A DNA stretch of 64,000 nucleotides from Pseudarthrobacter siccitolerans (GCF_030823375.1 NZ_JAUSXB010000001.1:3658001-3722000); one strand, 5' to 3'. Counted from the stretch's first letter, positions 11,684-21,150 are shown. Notes: generated by a model not told the origin, from the letters alone. Numbers and translations are program-made.

Positions 11684-12097
11684 GCGTCCGGTCCCAGCGG
11701 ACCGGACTTTTCACGCGTGCTGCTCCTTCGTCGCTTTGACGCACGCTTTCGAAAAGCCCGGCTCCGCCGGGCCCTCAAGGTCACGTCACCACCTCGGTGG
11801 TTGAGCCTGTCGAAACCTTCGGGTTGCGTCCGGGCCCGTCGGGTTCGGCCTCCTCTGCGTGCTCGGTCGCGAAGACGCCCGCTGCGCGGACGTGACGCTC
11901 CCTTAGACGCACGCTGCCGGAGGCCGCACCCGAAGGGGCCCGCAAAGCTCACCACCCCCGGTGGTTGAGCCTGTCGAGACCCGAGGGGTGCGTCCGGGCC
12001 CGCCGGACGGGACTTTTCACGCGTGCTGCTCCTTCGTCGCTTTGACGCACGCTTTCGAAAAGCCCGGCTCCGCCGGGCCCTCAAGGTCAGGTCACCT
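11684..12097. repeat. Block of three imperfect repeat units between gcvT and gcvH
   Basis: The 578-base gap has no gene. It contains three units that each begin with GCGTCCGGKCCC, at 11684, 11826 and 11990. Units 1 and 3 share a perfect 80-base direct repeat (11704-11783 and 12010-12089) that contains GGACTTTTCACG at one end and an AGCCCGGCTCCGCCGGGC hairpin at the other. Unit 2 is a diverged version. Units 1 and 2 end in a shared TTGAGCCTGTCGARACC core (11801-11817 and 11965-11981), and a diverged copy of that core lies before sdaA at 12669-12685. These look like short interspersed elements or terminator-like palindromes, not coding DNA. Confidence 0.8.
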
Positions 12098-12120
12098 GCG
12101 AGCATGGGGCCACGCCGTCC

Positions 12121-12145
12121 GGGTTCCCTGGCCGAGCTTGCGAGG
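12121..12145. repeat. 25-base dispersed repeat, copy A
   Basis: A 25-base string containing TTCCCTGGCCGAGCTTGCG is found identically at 35976-36000, 24 kb away and also intergenic. It is probably one copy of a chromosomal dispersed palindrome-type repeat. Confidence 0.7.
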
Positions 12146-12245
12146 TCAGGGAGACGGTGGGGAGTACGCGGAGGAATTCGGCCACCCACCACCAACCCAG
12201 CCACAAAGATTTGCACCACAGTTTCAAGAAGCAAAGGAAAAACAC

Positions 12246-12629
12246 ATGGCTAAAGTTGCCGCTGAATTGCAGTACTCCGACGAGCACGAGTGGGTGGCCC
12301 GGGAGGATGGAAACCTGGTTTCGATCGGGATTTCCGCTGTCGCAACGGATGCGTTGGGCGACATTGTGTACGTGGACCTGCCCGAGGTGGGCTCTGCTGT
12401 GACGGCGGGGGAGACCTGTGGCGAGGTGGAATCCACGAAGTCTGTTTCTGATTTGTATTCGCCCGTGACGGGTGAGGTGGTGGAGATCAATACTGGAGTT
12501 GTGGATGATCCCGCCCTGATCAACAACGATCCGTACGGAGCCGGCTGGCTCTTCAAGGTAGCTGCCGAATCCGAAGGGCCCCTGCTGTCCGCTCAGGACT
12601 ACGCGTCCAAAAACGGCGGGGACCTGTAG
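12246..12629 (+). CDS. gcvH: Glycine cleavage system H protein
   Basis: A 127-residue lipoyl carrier that shuttles the aminomethyl group between the P, T and L proteins. The lipoylated lysine is K65 in [15 protein letters not shown]. The ATG has an AAAGGA ribosome site eight bases upstream; the longer open frame upstream is repeat DNA and is not credible coding. The gene is separated from gcvT by a repeat block, so it may be read from its own promoter or by read-through from the riboswitch transcript. Confidence 0.95.
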   Translation: MAKVAAELQYSDEHEWVAREDGNLVSIGISAVATDALGDIVYVDLPEVGSAVTAGETCGEVESTKSVSDLYSPVTGEVVEINTGVVDDPALINNDPYGAGWLFKVAAESEGPLLSAQDYASKNGGDL

Positions 12630-12663
12630 AACCTTTGCTGTCGGTTCTACAGGTTCAACCACC

Positions 12664-12685
12664 GGTGATTGAGACTGTCGAAACT
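12664..12685. repeat. Third copy of the TTGAG-CTGTCGAAAC repeat core
   Basis: GGTGATTGAGACTGTCGAAACT, given here by its core GATTGAGACTGTCGAAAC, is a diverged copy of the element at 11796-11817 and 11960-11981. It lies in the 100-base gap between gcvH and sdaA. Confidence 0.6.
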
Positions 12686-12730
12686 CTCGGCAAGCCCAAC
12701 CACCGACCCCCTTTTAGTTAGGAACTGACC

Positions 12731-14158
12731 ATGGCTGTTGGTGTCTTTGATCTCTTTTCCATCGGGATCGGGCCTTCGAGCTCGCATACGGTGGGGCCGA
12801 TGCGGGCTGCCGCTGTCTTCGCCGAGGAGCTGAAGTCCACCGGAGCCCTGGACCGGGTGGCGTCGCTGCGGGTTGACCTGTACGGCTCGCTCGCGGCGAC
12901 CGGCCACGGGCACGGCACCATGACCGCCATCCTGCTGGGGCTGGAGGGCTTCCATCCGGAGCTGATCCTGCCGGAGGAGGTGGAGGAGCGGCTGGCAACG
13001 ATTGCCGAGACCGGGATCCTGCAGCTGGCCGGTGCCGTGCCCCTGCCGTATGGGGTGAAGGATATGGTGCTGCGGCCGCTGACCATCCTGCCGCGGCACA
13101 CCAACGGCATGGCCTTCACTATCTTTGATGCCGAGGACGAGATCCTTCACACAGCAACGTTCTTTTCGGTGGGCGGCGGGTTTATCGTCCGGGAGGGCGA
13201 GGAGGACGCGGCACAGCAGCAGCTGGAGGAATCCAAGAAGGAACTGCCACTGCCCTTCCGCACAGCGGCGGAACTCCTGGGCCGCTGCCAGAGCAAGGGC
13301 CTCTCGATCGCCGACATCATGCTGGTCAACGAGAAGGCCTCCCGCTCGGAGGAGGACATCCGCGAAGGCCTGCTGCACATCTACTCGGTGATGGAGGGCT
13401 GTGTGCAGACCAGCCTGAAGCGCGACGGCGTGCTGCCCGGGGGGCTGAAGGTCCGCCGTCGGGCGCCGGACTGGTACGACCGGCTGAAGAAGGAAAGCTC
13501 ACGGCCGGACGCTGAGGGCCAGGACCAGGAGTTCCATGACCCGAAGTATTGGCAGGAGTGGGTTAACTTGATTGCCCTGGCGGTGAATGAGGAGAACGCG
13601 TCGGGCGGCCGGGTGGTCACCGCACCCACGAACGGGGCCGCGGGGATTATTCCGGCGGTGCTGTACTACGCGCTGCACTTTGCCCCGGGGATGGAGAACG
13701 CCAGCCAGGAGGACCGCGACGACGTGGTGGTCAGGTTCCTGCTCGCTGCCGGCGCCGTCGGGGTGCTGTACAAGGAGCAGGCGTCCATTTCCGGTGCTGA
13801 GGTGGGCTGCCAGGGCGAGGTGGGCTCGGCGTCGTCCATGGCCGCGGCAGGCCTGGCCGAGGTGATGGGCGGAACCCCTGCCCAGGTGGAGAACGCCGCG
13901 GAGATCGCGATGGAGCACAACCTGGGCCTGACGTGCGATCCGATCGGCGGGCTGGTGCAGGTGCCCTGCATCGAACGGAACGCGATCGCTGCGGCGAAGG
14001 CGATCAACGCGGCGAAGATGGCCCTCTGGGGCGACGGCTCCCACCGGGTCTCGCTCGATGAAGTGATCGTGACCATGCGCGAAACCGGCAAGGACATGAG
14101 CTCCAAATACAAGGAAACGGCCATGGGCGGCCTCGCCGTCAACGTAGCTGTGTGCTAG
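12731..14158 (+). CDS. sdaA: L-serine ammonia-lyase, single-chain iron-sulfur type
   Basis: A 475-residue enzyme that deaminates L-serine to pyruvate. The N-terminal SDH-beta domain starts with [25 protein letters not shown] residues (here [18 protein letters not shown]), and the C-terminal SDH-alpha domain carries [18 protein letters not shown] and [19 protein letters not shown], whose cysteines bind the [4Fe-4S] cluster. The last residue is Cys (NVAVC), as in the type-2 enzymes whose C-terminal tail reaches the active site. Its place after gcvPTH suggests disposal of serine formed from glycine-derived one-carbon units. An AGGA site precedes the ATG. Confidence 0.94.
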   Translation: MAVGVFDLFSIGIGPSSSHTVGPMRAAAVFAEELKSTGALDRVASLRVDLYGSLAATGHGHGTMTAILLGLEGFHPELILPEEVEERLATIAETGILQLAGAVPLPYGVKDMVLRPLTILPRHTNGMAFTIFDAEDEILHTATFFSVGGGFIVREGEEDAAQQQLEESKKELPLPFRTAAELLGRCQSKGLSIADIMLVNEKASRSEEDIREGLLHIYSVMEGCVQTSLKRDGVLPGGLKVRRRAPDWYDRLKKESSRPDAEGQDQEFHDPKYWQEWVNLIALAVNEENASGGRVVTAPTNGAAGIIPAVLYYALHFAPGMENASQEDRDDVVVRFLLAAGAVGVLYKEQASISGAEVGCQGEVGSASSMAAAGLAEVMGGTPAQVENAAEIAMEHNLGLTCDPIGGLVQVPCIERNAIAAAKAINAAKMALWGDGSHRVSLDEVIVTMRETGKDMSSKYKETAMGGLAVNVAVC

Positions 14159-14160
14159 CG

Positions 14161-14180
14161 GCGGCCTTAGCCCAGGCCGC
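14161..14180. terminator. Candidate terminator between sdaA and tspO
   Basis: Stem GCGGCCT/AGGCCGC with a six-base loop between convergent genes. There is no T run, so it is only a candidate. Confidence 0.35.
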
Positions 14181-14194
14181 GGTGACGGGCCCGG

Positions 14195-14740
14195 TCAGTT
14201 GTTGAGGGCAACCCACCAGTTCAGCGTGCCGGCGAACACCAGCCAGGACACGTACGGCAGCAGAAGCAGGCCTGCCATGCGGCTGATGGGGCCGAAGGAC
14301 AGTACCGCCACCGCGACGGCGGCGATCAAGGCAACGATGATGGCCAGCGCCAACCACAGAGCAGCTCCGCCGATAGCGGGATAAAGCCCGAAGAATACCG
14401 GGGTCCACGCAAGGTTCAGAGCCAATTGGATTCCGTAAACCTTCAAAGCGCGCGGGGTCCCCGGGGCATGCTTCCGCCAAACCAGCCAGGCGGATACGGC
14501 CATCGCCGTGTACAGAAATGTCCAGACCGGGCCGAAGATCCAGTTGGGCGGCGACCAGGGAGCCTTGTCCGCAGTGGCATACCAGCCGTTCACGCTGTTG
14601 AACGTGGCCAGTGACCCGAGACCCGCAACGACGAACGACGCTGCCAGGAAGCCAGCCAACACCAGGACCTGCCTGCCGGTGCCCGGCCGTTCCGCATCCT
14701 TGGTCCGGGCTGGTTTCACTTCTCCGGGATACGGCTGCAT
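14195..14740 (-). CDS. tspO: TspO/MBR-family membrane protein
   Basis: A 181-residue tryptophan-rich sensory protein/translocator (TspO, peripheral benzodiazepine receptor family). These five-helix membrane proteins bind porphyrins and related ligands, and their role differs between bacteria. The family motif WYATADKAPWSPPNWIFGPVW-type stretch (key residues W, KAPWSPP, FGPVWT) is near residues 53-73 and LNLAWTPVFFGL follows. The first 25 residues are an extra hydrophilic N-terminus, so a later start is possible. It is convergent with sdaA and not clearly linked to neighbours. Confidence 0.9.
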   Translation of the reverse strand: MQPYPGEVKPARTKDAERPGTGRQVLVLAGFLAASFVVAGLGSLATFNSVNGWYATADKAPWSPPNWIFGPVWTFLYTAMAVSAWLVWRKHAPGTPRALKVYGIQLALNLAWTPVFFGLYPAIGGAALWLALAIIVALIAAVAVAVLSFGPISRMAGLLLLPYVSWLVFAGTLNWWVALNN

Positions 14741-14867
14741 GCCTCAACCCTTGCCAGGACCCTTGCTGGAGTCAAGGCAACAGGCCCGTCCGCAGCAGCG
14801 GCAAAAGGGCGCCGGCCCCACCCCGCTGAAAAGGCCCCGCGCCGGCAGGCTTTAGACTTGAGGCTGC

Positions 14868-16001
14868 ATGTCCGCACGCAGCCACGAGTACAGAACCGCG
14901 CACAACCCCCGATTGGACACGGCCCCCTTGCGAGAATTCACTGCACGTTTTGCCACCGACGAGGAAATTGAAAACTGGGACAAGCACGTCACGGCCAATC
15001 CCAATGGCGGCAACATGCTGCAGTCCGCCGCCTACGCGTCGGTGAAGAACGGCACTGGCTGGAGGGTCCGGTTCCTGGTACTGGAAAGCCCCGGCTCAGC
15101 CAGCTACAACCTGGTGCTGGAGAAGACGTTCCCGCTCCTGGGCCGGCTCTGGTACCTTATCAAGGGCCCTGACCTCGCAGCAGCCGGAGACCTCAGCGGG
15201 GCACTCGAAGCCTGCGCAGCGTTCGCCCGGGACAGGAAGCTCAACGTCTTCACCATCAAGATCGAACCGGACATCGTGGACTCCGTCGATGCCCAGGCCC
15301 AGCTGTCCGCCGCCGGCCTGGTGAAGGCGCCCAACATCCAGTCCAACGACTCCACCGCGCTGCTGGATATCTCCGGCCCGGAAGAAGCGGTCTTCAAAGC
15401 AATCTCCTCCCGGGCCCGCAACGCCATCCGCCGCGCCGAGCGGGAAGGCTGCGAGGTGCTCCGGAAAGAACCCGGCCCCGAAACCTACCGTGCGTTGTAT
15501 GACCTCATGGCGGACACAGTGAACGCCAAAGGTTCCATGCCCCTGCGCAGCTACGAGTACTACGCTGCGTTCTGGGACGAGTTCTGCAACCGCGGCCAGG
15601 GCAATTTCTTCTTCGTCTACGAGGACGGAAAACCCAGCGTGGGCGCGTTCGTGATCAACTACGGCGCCAAGGCAACCTACAAGGACGGCGGTTCCACCCA
15701 GAACCGCAAACAGTACGGCGATTCGCATCTGGTCCAGTGGGCCGCCATCCGGCGGATGCAGGAACTGGGCTGCACCGAATACGACTTCTGCGGCACCCCG
15801 CCCGCCTCCCTGATCAAGGACAAGAGCCACAACCTGTACGGCATGGGGATGTTCAAAACGAGCTTCACCAAAACAGTCACAGATTTTGTGGGCTGCCACG
15901 ACTACATCCTTGCCCCGCTCCGCCACCGTCTCTGGGTCGGCGGCGCAGAAAAAGTCTTCCGCCGAATCGAAACAGCGCGGACCGGCCAGCAGTTCTACTG
16001 A
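14868..16001 (+). CDS. FemAB/FemX-family aminoacyltransferase (peptidoglycan bridge)
   Basis: A 377-residue member of the FemAB family, which uses aminoacyl-tRNA to add residues to the lysine side chain of lipid II and so builds the interpeptide bridge. The GNAT-like double domain is recognisable from GGNMLQSAAYASVKNGTGW near the N-terminus and SSRARNAIRRAEREG in the middle, and a C-terminal DFCGTPPASLIKDKSHNLYGMGMFKTSF block. A -10-like TAGACT lies nine bases before the ATG. A second family member follows 129 bases downstream. Specificity (which residue, which position) cannot be read from sequence. Confidence 0.88.
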   Translation: MSARSHEYRTAHNPRLDTAPLREFTARFATDEEIENWDKHVTANPNGGNMLQSAAYASVKNGTGWRVRFLVLESPGSASYNLVLEKTFPLLGRLWYLIKGPDLAAAGDLSGALEACAAFARDRKLNVFTIKIEPDIVDSVDAQAQLSAAGLVKAPNIQSNDSTALLDISGPEEAVFKAISSRARNAIRRAEREGCEVLRKEPGPETYRALYDLMADTVNAKGSMPLRSYEYYAAFWDEFCNRGQGNFFFVYEDGKPSVGAFVINYGAKATYKDGGSTQNRKQYGDSHLVQWAAIRRMQELGCTEYDFCGTPPASLIKDKSHNLYGMGMFKTSFTKTVTDFVGCHDYILAPLRHRLWVGGAEKVFRRIETARTGQQFY

Positions 16002-16130
16002 CCGCCGCCCCGGCGCAGGCTGAACCACAACAGGCTGACCCTCAACAGGCCGAAGTGGAGCCGCGCCACAACACCCGTCCCTGACCCTGCGCCTGACCCC
16101 TAGGCCGAACACCGTGAATAAGGAAATCCC

Positions 16131-17447
16131 TTGAATCCAGTCACCACCGGCACCGATCTTGAATTTGCCATCCTCAGCGACTCAGAGTTCGAGGCCTTTG
16201 CAGTTAAGCACCCGCAAAACAGCTTCCTCCAGTCCGTTGACTTCTCCCGGTTCCAGCGCGCCCGCGGGCAGCAGGTGGAGCTCTTCGGCATCCGGCGAGG
16301 CGGCGAACTGGTGGCTGCCGGGAAACTGAACTACACCACCACCCGCTTGGGGTACACGGTGTGCGAATGTGCCAAGGGCCCCCTGATGGACTATGCGGAC
16401 CTCGAACTGGTGCGCGACGTCGTCGCACTCCTCCGCGGGCGTGCCGCCGAACGCAAAGCCGCGGAGCTGCGGATTTCCCCCAACCTCAAATACATCGCAC
16501 GCGACGAGGATGGCGCCGAACACCCGGAGAATGAGGACAACCGCCCGCTGGTGGCACAGCTTTCCGGGCTCGGGTTCCAGCACCAGGGACTGGACATGAA
16601 CTTCGTCAACGTGAACTGGATGTTCATTAAGAGCCTGGAAGGGATCAAAGACGCAGAAGAACTCATCATGGGCACCAGCTACCGGACCCGCAAGGCCATC
16701 CGGAAAGCCGAGAAAAACGGTGTCTTCCTGGAACAGGCCACGCTGGAAACCCTCGACGACTTCTACAGTGCCCTGAGCAAGGCCGGGGACGAAAAGGGGT
16801 TCGTTTACCGCGAACGCGCTTACTACGAGCATCTGCTCCGCACCACGTCCCCGGAGTTCACCAAACTCATGATGGCCAAGATCGACATTCCGGCCTACCG
16901 GAAATCCATCACGGAGCGGCTGGCCGCGGAATCGGCCACTGCGGCCGGGCTCCGCCGCGAAGTGGAAGAGACTGGCAGCAAGAAAAAGGCCAACCGGCTC
17001 AAAGTAGTCCAGGACCTCGTGGACAGCTACGAGCGGAGCCTCAAGGACATCGAACGCTTCCCCGACTCCGTAGGCGTTGCCACCGTGGCCGCCATCCACT
17101 TCGTCTGCTACGGGGACGAGGTGGTATGCGTGATCGGCGGCACCGTGCAGGACTACATCTACTTCAACGGCGCCACCTCCCTGTACTGGGGAATGATGCT
17201 GCACGCGCTGGAAAAGGGCTACGCCCGCTACAACTTCTACGGAACGTTCGGCATCTCGGGACAGGACGAGGAGGGCCACGGCGGCTACGAGTTCAAGAAG
17301 GGCTTCGGCGGCGAAGTGGTCCAGCTGATGGGTGACTTCGTGATGCCGGTCCGGCCGGCCGTCTTCCAGGCGAACCGCCTGGCCCGGACCGCGGTGGCCG
17401 CGGCCCGCACAGTGCTGGGCAGGCTGCCTTTGAGGCGTTCGGCCTGA
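16131..17447 (+). CDS. FemAB-family aminoacyltransferase with coiled-coil arm
   Basis: A 438-residue second FemAB-type transferase. Compared with the upstream paralogue it has an insert rich in charged residues (about 255-305, with AAESATAAGLRREVEETGSK and KKKANRLKVVQDLVDSYERS), which corresponds to the antiparallel coiled-coil arm of FemA that resembles seryl-tRNA synthetase. The start is TTG 16131 with AAGGAA five bases upstream. Arthrobacter-type walls carry multi-residue Lys-linked bridges, so two sequential transferases acting one after the other is the natural reading (inference). Confidence 0.87.
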   Translation: MNPVTTGTDLEFAILSDSEFEAFAVKHPQNSFLQSVDFSRFQRARGQQVELFGIRRGGELVAAGKLNYTTTRLGYTVCECAKGPLMDYADLELVRDVVALLRGRAAERKAAELRISPNLKYIARDEDGAEHPENEDNRPLVAQLSGLGFQHQGLDMNFVNVNWMFIKSLEGIKDAEELIMGTSYRTRKAIRKAEKNGVFLEQATLETLDDFYSALSKAGDEKGFVYRERAYYEHLLRTTSPEFTKLMMAKIDIPAYRKSITERLAAESATAAGLRREVEETGSKKKANRLKVVQDLVDSYERSLKDIERFPDSVGVATVAAIHFVCYGDEVVCVIGGTVQDYIYFNGATSLYWGMMLHALEKGYARYNFYGTFGISGQDEEGHGGYEFKKGFGGEVVQLMGDFVMPVRPAVFQANRLARTAVAAARTVLGRLPLRRSA

Positions 17448-17502
17448 AAGACTGTCCACAGCACCGTACCGGTTCACAGCACCGCACTGGGAGGAGGCAA
17501 CC

Positions 17503-18990
17503 ATGACTAACCGGCCGGAACACCCCGGGCGCAGGCCGCACACGGACGGACTGCCCAAGACCGAGCCCCTGACCCCGTCCCAGGCGCGGCAGAACGCCGC
17601 CGCAAAAAGAATGCTGCGGCGGCTGGTGCAGGGCGAAAACCCGCCCACCGCCCCCTTGAGCATCGTGGACCGCCTTACCGGCAGCCCGTACGCCAACCCG
17701 ATGATCCAGGTGGGCGGCGTTGACACCTCCGCCCGGAAGACCCTCGACTTCGCCCTGCACCTGGCCGAAACCATGTTCCGCTACGGCGCCGGTGCTCTCG
17801 AGGTTGAAACCAGCATCATCGCCGTCACCGCGGCGCTGGGCCTGAAAAACATCGAAGTGGACATCACCAACCAGTCCGTGGGCATCAACTACGCCCCGAA
17901 GGACCAGACGCCCATCTCCCTGCTGCGGGTGGTGCGTTCCTGGACGAACAACTACGCGGGTCTGGCCAAGGTCCACCAGCTGGTGACGGATATCGTGGCC
18001 GGCGGCGTAGGCCGTGACGAGGCGATCCGCCGCCTTGGCGAGGCCATCACCAGCCCCAAGCCCTTCCCCCGGTGGCTGGTCACGGTGGCGTTCGGCACGT
18101 TCGCGGCGGCTTTTGTGGGCGTCCTGGGCGGCGGCCCGGTATCGTCTGTCATCGCCTTCGTCGTCAACATCGGCATCAGCCTGCTGGCCCGCCAGCTGGG
18201 CCGGTGGCGGGTGCCGGACTTCTTCATCACTGCCAGCTGTTCGTTTGTTGTGACCCAGCTGGCGCTGGTGCTCTGGCAGTTCGGGCTGACAACGTCTCCC
18301 GCCATCGTGGTGGTGGGCGGCATCCTCCTGCTCCTGCCCACGGGACGCCTCGTCTCCTCCGTGCAGGATGCGATCAACGGCTTCCCGGTCACGGCAGCTG
18401 GACGTTTCCTGTCCACACTGCTGACGTTCGGTGCCATCGTGGCGGGCATCGCCGTCGCGTTTGTGGTGGGGGAGCTGACGGGGATGCAGCGCATCGACGT
18501 CACGCAGACATTCCCGCCCGCCTACGACCTCTGGGTCCTGGTGCTCTTCGTGGCGGTGGCCGTGATGGCCATCGGAATCACGGAACAGACCAGCTGGAAG
18601 CTATTGCTGCCCACGGCAGGCGTGGGAGTGGCGGGCTACTTCGTCCTGCTCGCTGCCGGCCAGCTGGGAGTCGGGGACCGCTTCTCACCCGCCCTCGCTG
18701 CGGTGGTCATCGGCCTGCTGGCCCGGGTGGTTGCCCTCCGGATGGGGGCACCGCAGCTTGTGGTGGCCGTGCCGGCAGCATTGATCCTGTTGCCGGGCCT
18801 GACGATCTTCCGGTCCATGTACGTGCTCACCATCGAGGAAGCCGAGATCCTCCTCGGCGCCGGGGGAATGCTCAACGCCGGCGCGATCGTCCTGGGAACG
18901 GCGGGCGGGATCGTCCTGGGTGACACCCTCGCGAGGCCGCTGACCCGGAGCCTGGCGAGCAATGAGCGGCGCCGAGCCCGGCGCCGCTGA
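17503..18990 (+). CDS. thrE: ThrE-family threonine/serine exporter
   Basis: A 495-residue integral membrane exporter of the ThrE family, close in length to the Corynebacterium threonine/serine exporter. The N-terminal soluble ThrE domain holds LHLAETMFRYGAGALEVETS (about residues 86-106), and about ten membrane segments follow in the second half, ending in a basic tail RRRARRR. A strong GGGAGGAGG ribosome site precedes the ATG. It sits 55 bases after the FemAB pair on the same strand and may be co-transcribed. Given the sdaA and glycine cleavage genes nearby, serine/threonine overflow control is plausible. Confidence 0.88.
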   Translation: MTNRPEHPGRRPHTDGLPKTEPLTPSQARQNAAAKRMLRRLVQGENPPTAPLSIVDRLTGSPYANPMIQVGGVDTSARKTLDFALHLAETMFRYGAGALEVETSIIAVTAALGLKNIEVDITNQSVGINYAPKDQTPISLLRVVRSWTNNYAGLAKVHQLVTDIVAGGVGRDEAIRRLGEAITSPKPFPRWLVTVAFGTFAAAFVGVLGGGPVSSVIAFVVNIGISLLARQLGRWRVPDFFITASCSFVVTQLALVLWQFGLTTSPAIVVVGGILLLLPTGRLVSSVQDAINGFPVTAAGRFLSTLLTFGAIVAGIAVAFVVGELTGMQRIDVTQTFPPAYDLWVLVLFVAVAVMAIGITEQTSWKLLLPTAGVGVAGYFVLLAAGQLGVGDRFSPALAAVVIGLLARVVALRMGAPQLVVAVPAALILLPGLTIFRSMYVLTIEEAEILLGAGGMLNAGAIVLGTAGGIVLGDTLARPLTRSLASNERRRARRR

Positions 18991-19016
18991 CTGGATCTGC
19001 CGCTGATGGGTACCGC

Positions 19017-19856
19017 CTAAATCTGGCCGACCGGCAGCTTCTTCTCCGCCTGGAACACGTCCTCCACGCGGCCCTTGGCCCAGTAGCCCGAGAGCGAAAC
19101 CTGCTTGCGGTCCAGGCCGCGCTGCTTGAACAAAACGTCGCGCAGGGCCTTCATGTAGCCACGCTCGCCGTGGGCGAAGACGTCCACGCGGCCGTCGGGC
19201 CATTCCGCGTCCGCCACCGCCTGGACCAGGAGGTTGCTCTCGCCGGCGGGGACTCCGTTGCGCCTGAGCCAGTGGAGTTCCACTCCGGCGGGGGCCGCGA
19301 TGTGCTGGATGTCGGCGTCGGAATCGACTTCAAGGAACGCCAGGCCTGTCGCCTCGGCGGGCAATGATTCCACGCATGCCGCGATGGCCGGGAGCGCCGC
19401 CTCGTCGCCGGCAAAGAGGTACCAGTCCGCCTCGGGCGCGGGGTTGTAGGCGCCACCCGGGCCGGTGAACGTCACGGTGTCGCCGGGCTGCGCCGTGGCC
19501 GCCCAGGGACCTGCCAGGCCTTCGGCGCCGTGCACCACAAAGTCGATGGCCAGTTCGCGCGCGGCAGCATCCACCCAGCGGACGGTGTAGGTGCGGGTGA
19601 AGGGCCACTGCTCCCGCGGCATGGTTTCGCGGATGCTCCACAGATCCAGCGGGGAGGAGTATTCGACGCCGGGCTGCGGGAAGACCAGCTTGATGTACCG
19701 GTCCACAAAGTCATTGTTGGTGAAGTCCGCAAAGCCGTCCCCGCCGGCAACAATCCGAACCATATGCGGGGACAGTTCTTCCCGGCGGATCACGGTGAGG
19801 TTGACCTGCGGACGGCTTTTTTTGGTGGCGCTGGTGGCGGCGGGCATGGTGCTCAT
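19017..19856 (-). CDS. Siderophore-interacting protein (FAD-dependent ferric reductase)
   Basis: A 279-residue ViuB/SIP-family flavoprotein, which releases iron from ferric siderophores by reduction in the cytoplasm. The FAD motif RTYTVRW is near residues 84-90, followed by FVVHGAEGLAGPW and GDTVTFTGPGGAYNP; the C-terminal NAD(P)H-binding half has WYLFAGDEAALPAI and a closing SLSGYWAKGRVED. An iron box overlaps the start codon, so expression should be induced by iron limitation. Two Met codons are near the start (19856 and 19847); ribosome sites are weak for both. Confidence 0.9.
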   Translation of the reverse strand: MSTMPAATSATKKSRPQVNLTVIRREELSPHMVRIVAGGDGFADFTNNDFVDRYIKLVFPQPGVEYSSPLDLWSIRETMPREQWPFTRTYTVRWVDAAARELAIDFVVHGAEGLAGPWAATAQPGDTVTFTGPGGAYNPAPEADWYLFAGDEAALPAIAACVESLPAEATGLAFLEVDSDADIQHIAAPAGVELHWLRRNGVPAGESNLLVQAVADAEWPDGRVDVFAHGERGYMKALRDVLFKQRGLDRKQVSLSGYWAKGRVEDVFQAEKKLPVGQI

Positions 19857-19874
19857 AAGGCAAGCCTAAGCTAG
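19856..19874 (-). promoter_or_regulatory. DtxR/IdeR iron box at the siderophore-interacting gene
   Basis: On the minus strand CTAGCTTAGGCTTGCCTTA matches 14 of 19 positions of the DtxR/IdeR consensus TTAGGTTAGGCTAACCTAA. It ends on the first base of the start codon, inside the 3' end of ung. A DtxR-type regulator is coded in this window at 38830. Confidence 0.7.
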
Positions 19875-20641
19875 GGGACTGGCGGGAGCTCCCAGGTTAC
19901 GTCCAGCGCACCCTGGGCGCGCAGGAGTTCGTTGACGCGGCTGAAGGGGCGGGAGCCGAAGAAGCCGCGGGACGCGGACAGCGGGCTGGGATGCGCGCTT
20001 GCCACCACGGGGGCCCCGTCCAGGAGCGGCCGGAGGCCTTCCGCGTCCTTTCCCCACAGCACGGCAACGAGGGGCATCGGTGACCCGTCCGTACGGTGCC
20101 TGCGTGCCACCGCGGTGACGGCCGCCGTCGTGATTTTCTCCCAGCCTTTGCCGCGGTGGGAACCCGCTGAGCCCGCCCGCACCGTCATGACCCGGTTCAG
20201 GAGCAGCACGCCCTGGTCAGCCCACGCGGAAAGGTCCCCGTGCACCCGGGCCGGAACTCCGAGGTCCGCTTCCAGCTCGCGGTAGATATTCGCGAGGCTC
20301 CGCGGGATGGGCCGCGTGTGCGGATCAACGGAAAAGGACAGCCCCACCGCGTGCCCCGGCGTGGGGTAGGGATCCTGGCCCACGATGAGGACCCTGACGT
20401 CCGCGAGCGGCTGCCGGAAGGCCCGCAGGACGTTCGACGGCGCCGGCAGGACATGGTGCCCCGCTGCCACTTCGCCGGCAAGGAAGGTGAGCACGTGGCG
20501 AAGTTCCTCCTCGACGCCCGCCAGCGCTTCTGCCCAATCGGGTGCCATCAGCTCGTCCAGGGGAAGCCGCGCGAGCTCGGCGAAACCCGGCGCGTCTGCC
20601 GGTTCCTGCGCCAGTTCGAACAAGGCATCTGATTCAAACAC
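19871..20641 (-). CDS. ung: Uracil-DNA glycosylase, family 1
   Basis: A 256-residue base-excision repair enzyme that removes uracil from DNA. The water-activating loop is [19 protein letters not shown] with catalytic Asp at residue 90, and the minor-groove loop is [21 protein letters not shown]. It starts at GTG 20641 with little ribosome site. Its stop is only 14 bases before the siderophore-interacting gene, whose iron box lies over the end of ung, so the two may be partly co-transcribed but differently regulated. Confidence 0.95.
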   Translation of the reverse strand: MFESDALFELAQEPADAPGFAELARLPLDELMAPDWAEALAGVEEELRHVLTFLAGEVAAGHHVLPAPSNVLRAFRQPLADVRVLIVGQDPYPTPGHAVGLSFSVDPHTRPIPRSLANIYRELEADLGVPARVHGDLSAWADQGVLLLNRVMTVRAGSAGSHRGKGWEKITTAAVTAVARRHRTDGSPMPLVAVLWGKDAEGLRPLLDGAPVVASAHPSPLSASRGFFGSRPFSRVNELLRAQGALDVTWELPPVP

Positions 20642-20769
20642 CGTCCCATTCTTGCAGGGGCGCCCTTGGCAAGGGGCCGGCAGCCCTTCCTGCCTGCAAA
20701 TGACATGGGTGTTCTTCGCCCGTTAGCATGGGGGTCAGACATTTTCGCAAACAGCAAAAGGAGCGTGCA

Positions 20770-21099
20770 GTGGCGGAACCAGCTCGGGAGCACCTGCCGG
20801 AGCAGGAACCACGGCATTCGCTCCTGGCCGACTTTACGCTCCGTGACTCGCCGCTGAGCGAGCGGGACCAGCAGATGCTTGCCCTGGAGCGGCAATGGTG
20901 GAAGTACGCCGGGGCCAAGGAACAGGCCATCCGGGAGCTCTTTGACCTGTCTGCGACGCACTACTACCAGCTGCTGAATGCCCTCATCGATACCGAGGAC
21001 GCACTGGCCCACGATCCCATGCTGGTCAAGCGATTGCGTAGACTACGTACGTCGCGTCACCGTGCCCGTACCGCACGGCGCCTGGGGTCCGACGCGTAA
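20770..21099 (+). CDS. DUF3263-domain protein
   Basis: A 109-residue small cytoplasmic protein with the actinobacterial DUF3263 domain: LSERDQQMLALERQWWKYAGAKEQAIRELF with a helix-turn-helix-like LSATHYYQLLNALID segment and a basic C-terminal tail (RRLRTSRHRARTARR). It may bind nucleic acid, but no function is established. The GTG at 20770 is chosen because AAGGAG lies six bases upstream; an ATG at 20728 is in frame but lacks a site. The order DUF3263, LytR_C, then groEL is also that of mycobacteria (from memory). Confidence 0.85.
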   Translation: MAEPAREHLPEQEPRHSLLADFTLRDSPLSERDQQMLALERQWWKYAGAKEQAIRELFDLSATHYYQLLNALIDTEDALAHDPMLVKRLRRLRTSRHRARTARRLGSDA

Positions 21100-21150
21100 G
21101 ACGCTCCCGCTGTGCCCTCCAGCAGCAAACCAACAAGGATGTCATCCACC

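Noticed and set aside
11668..12245. Small gene between gcvT and gcvH
   Set aside because: All open frames there are built from the duplicated repeat and have no ribosome site or domain.
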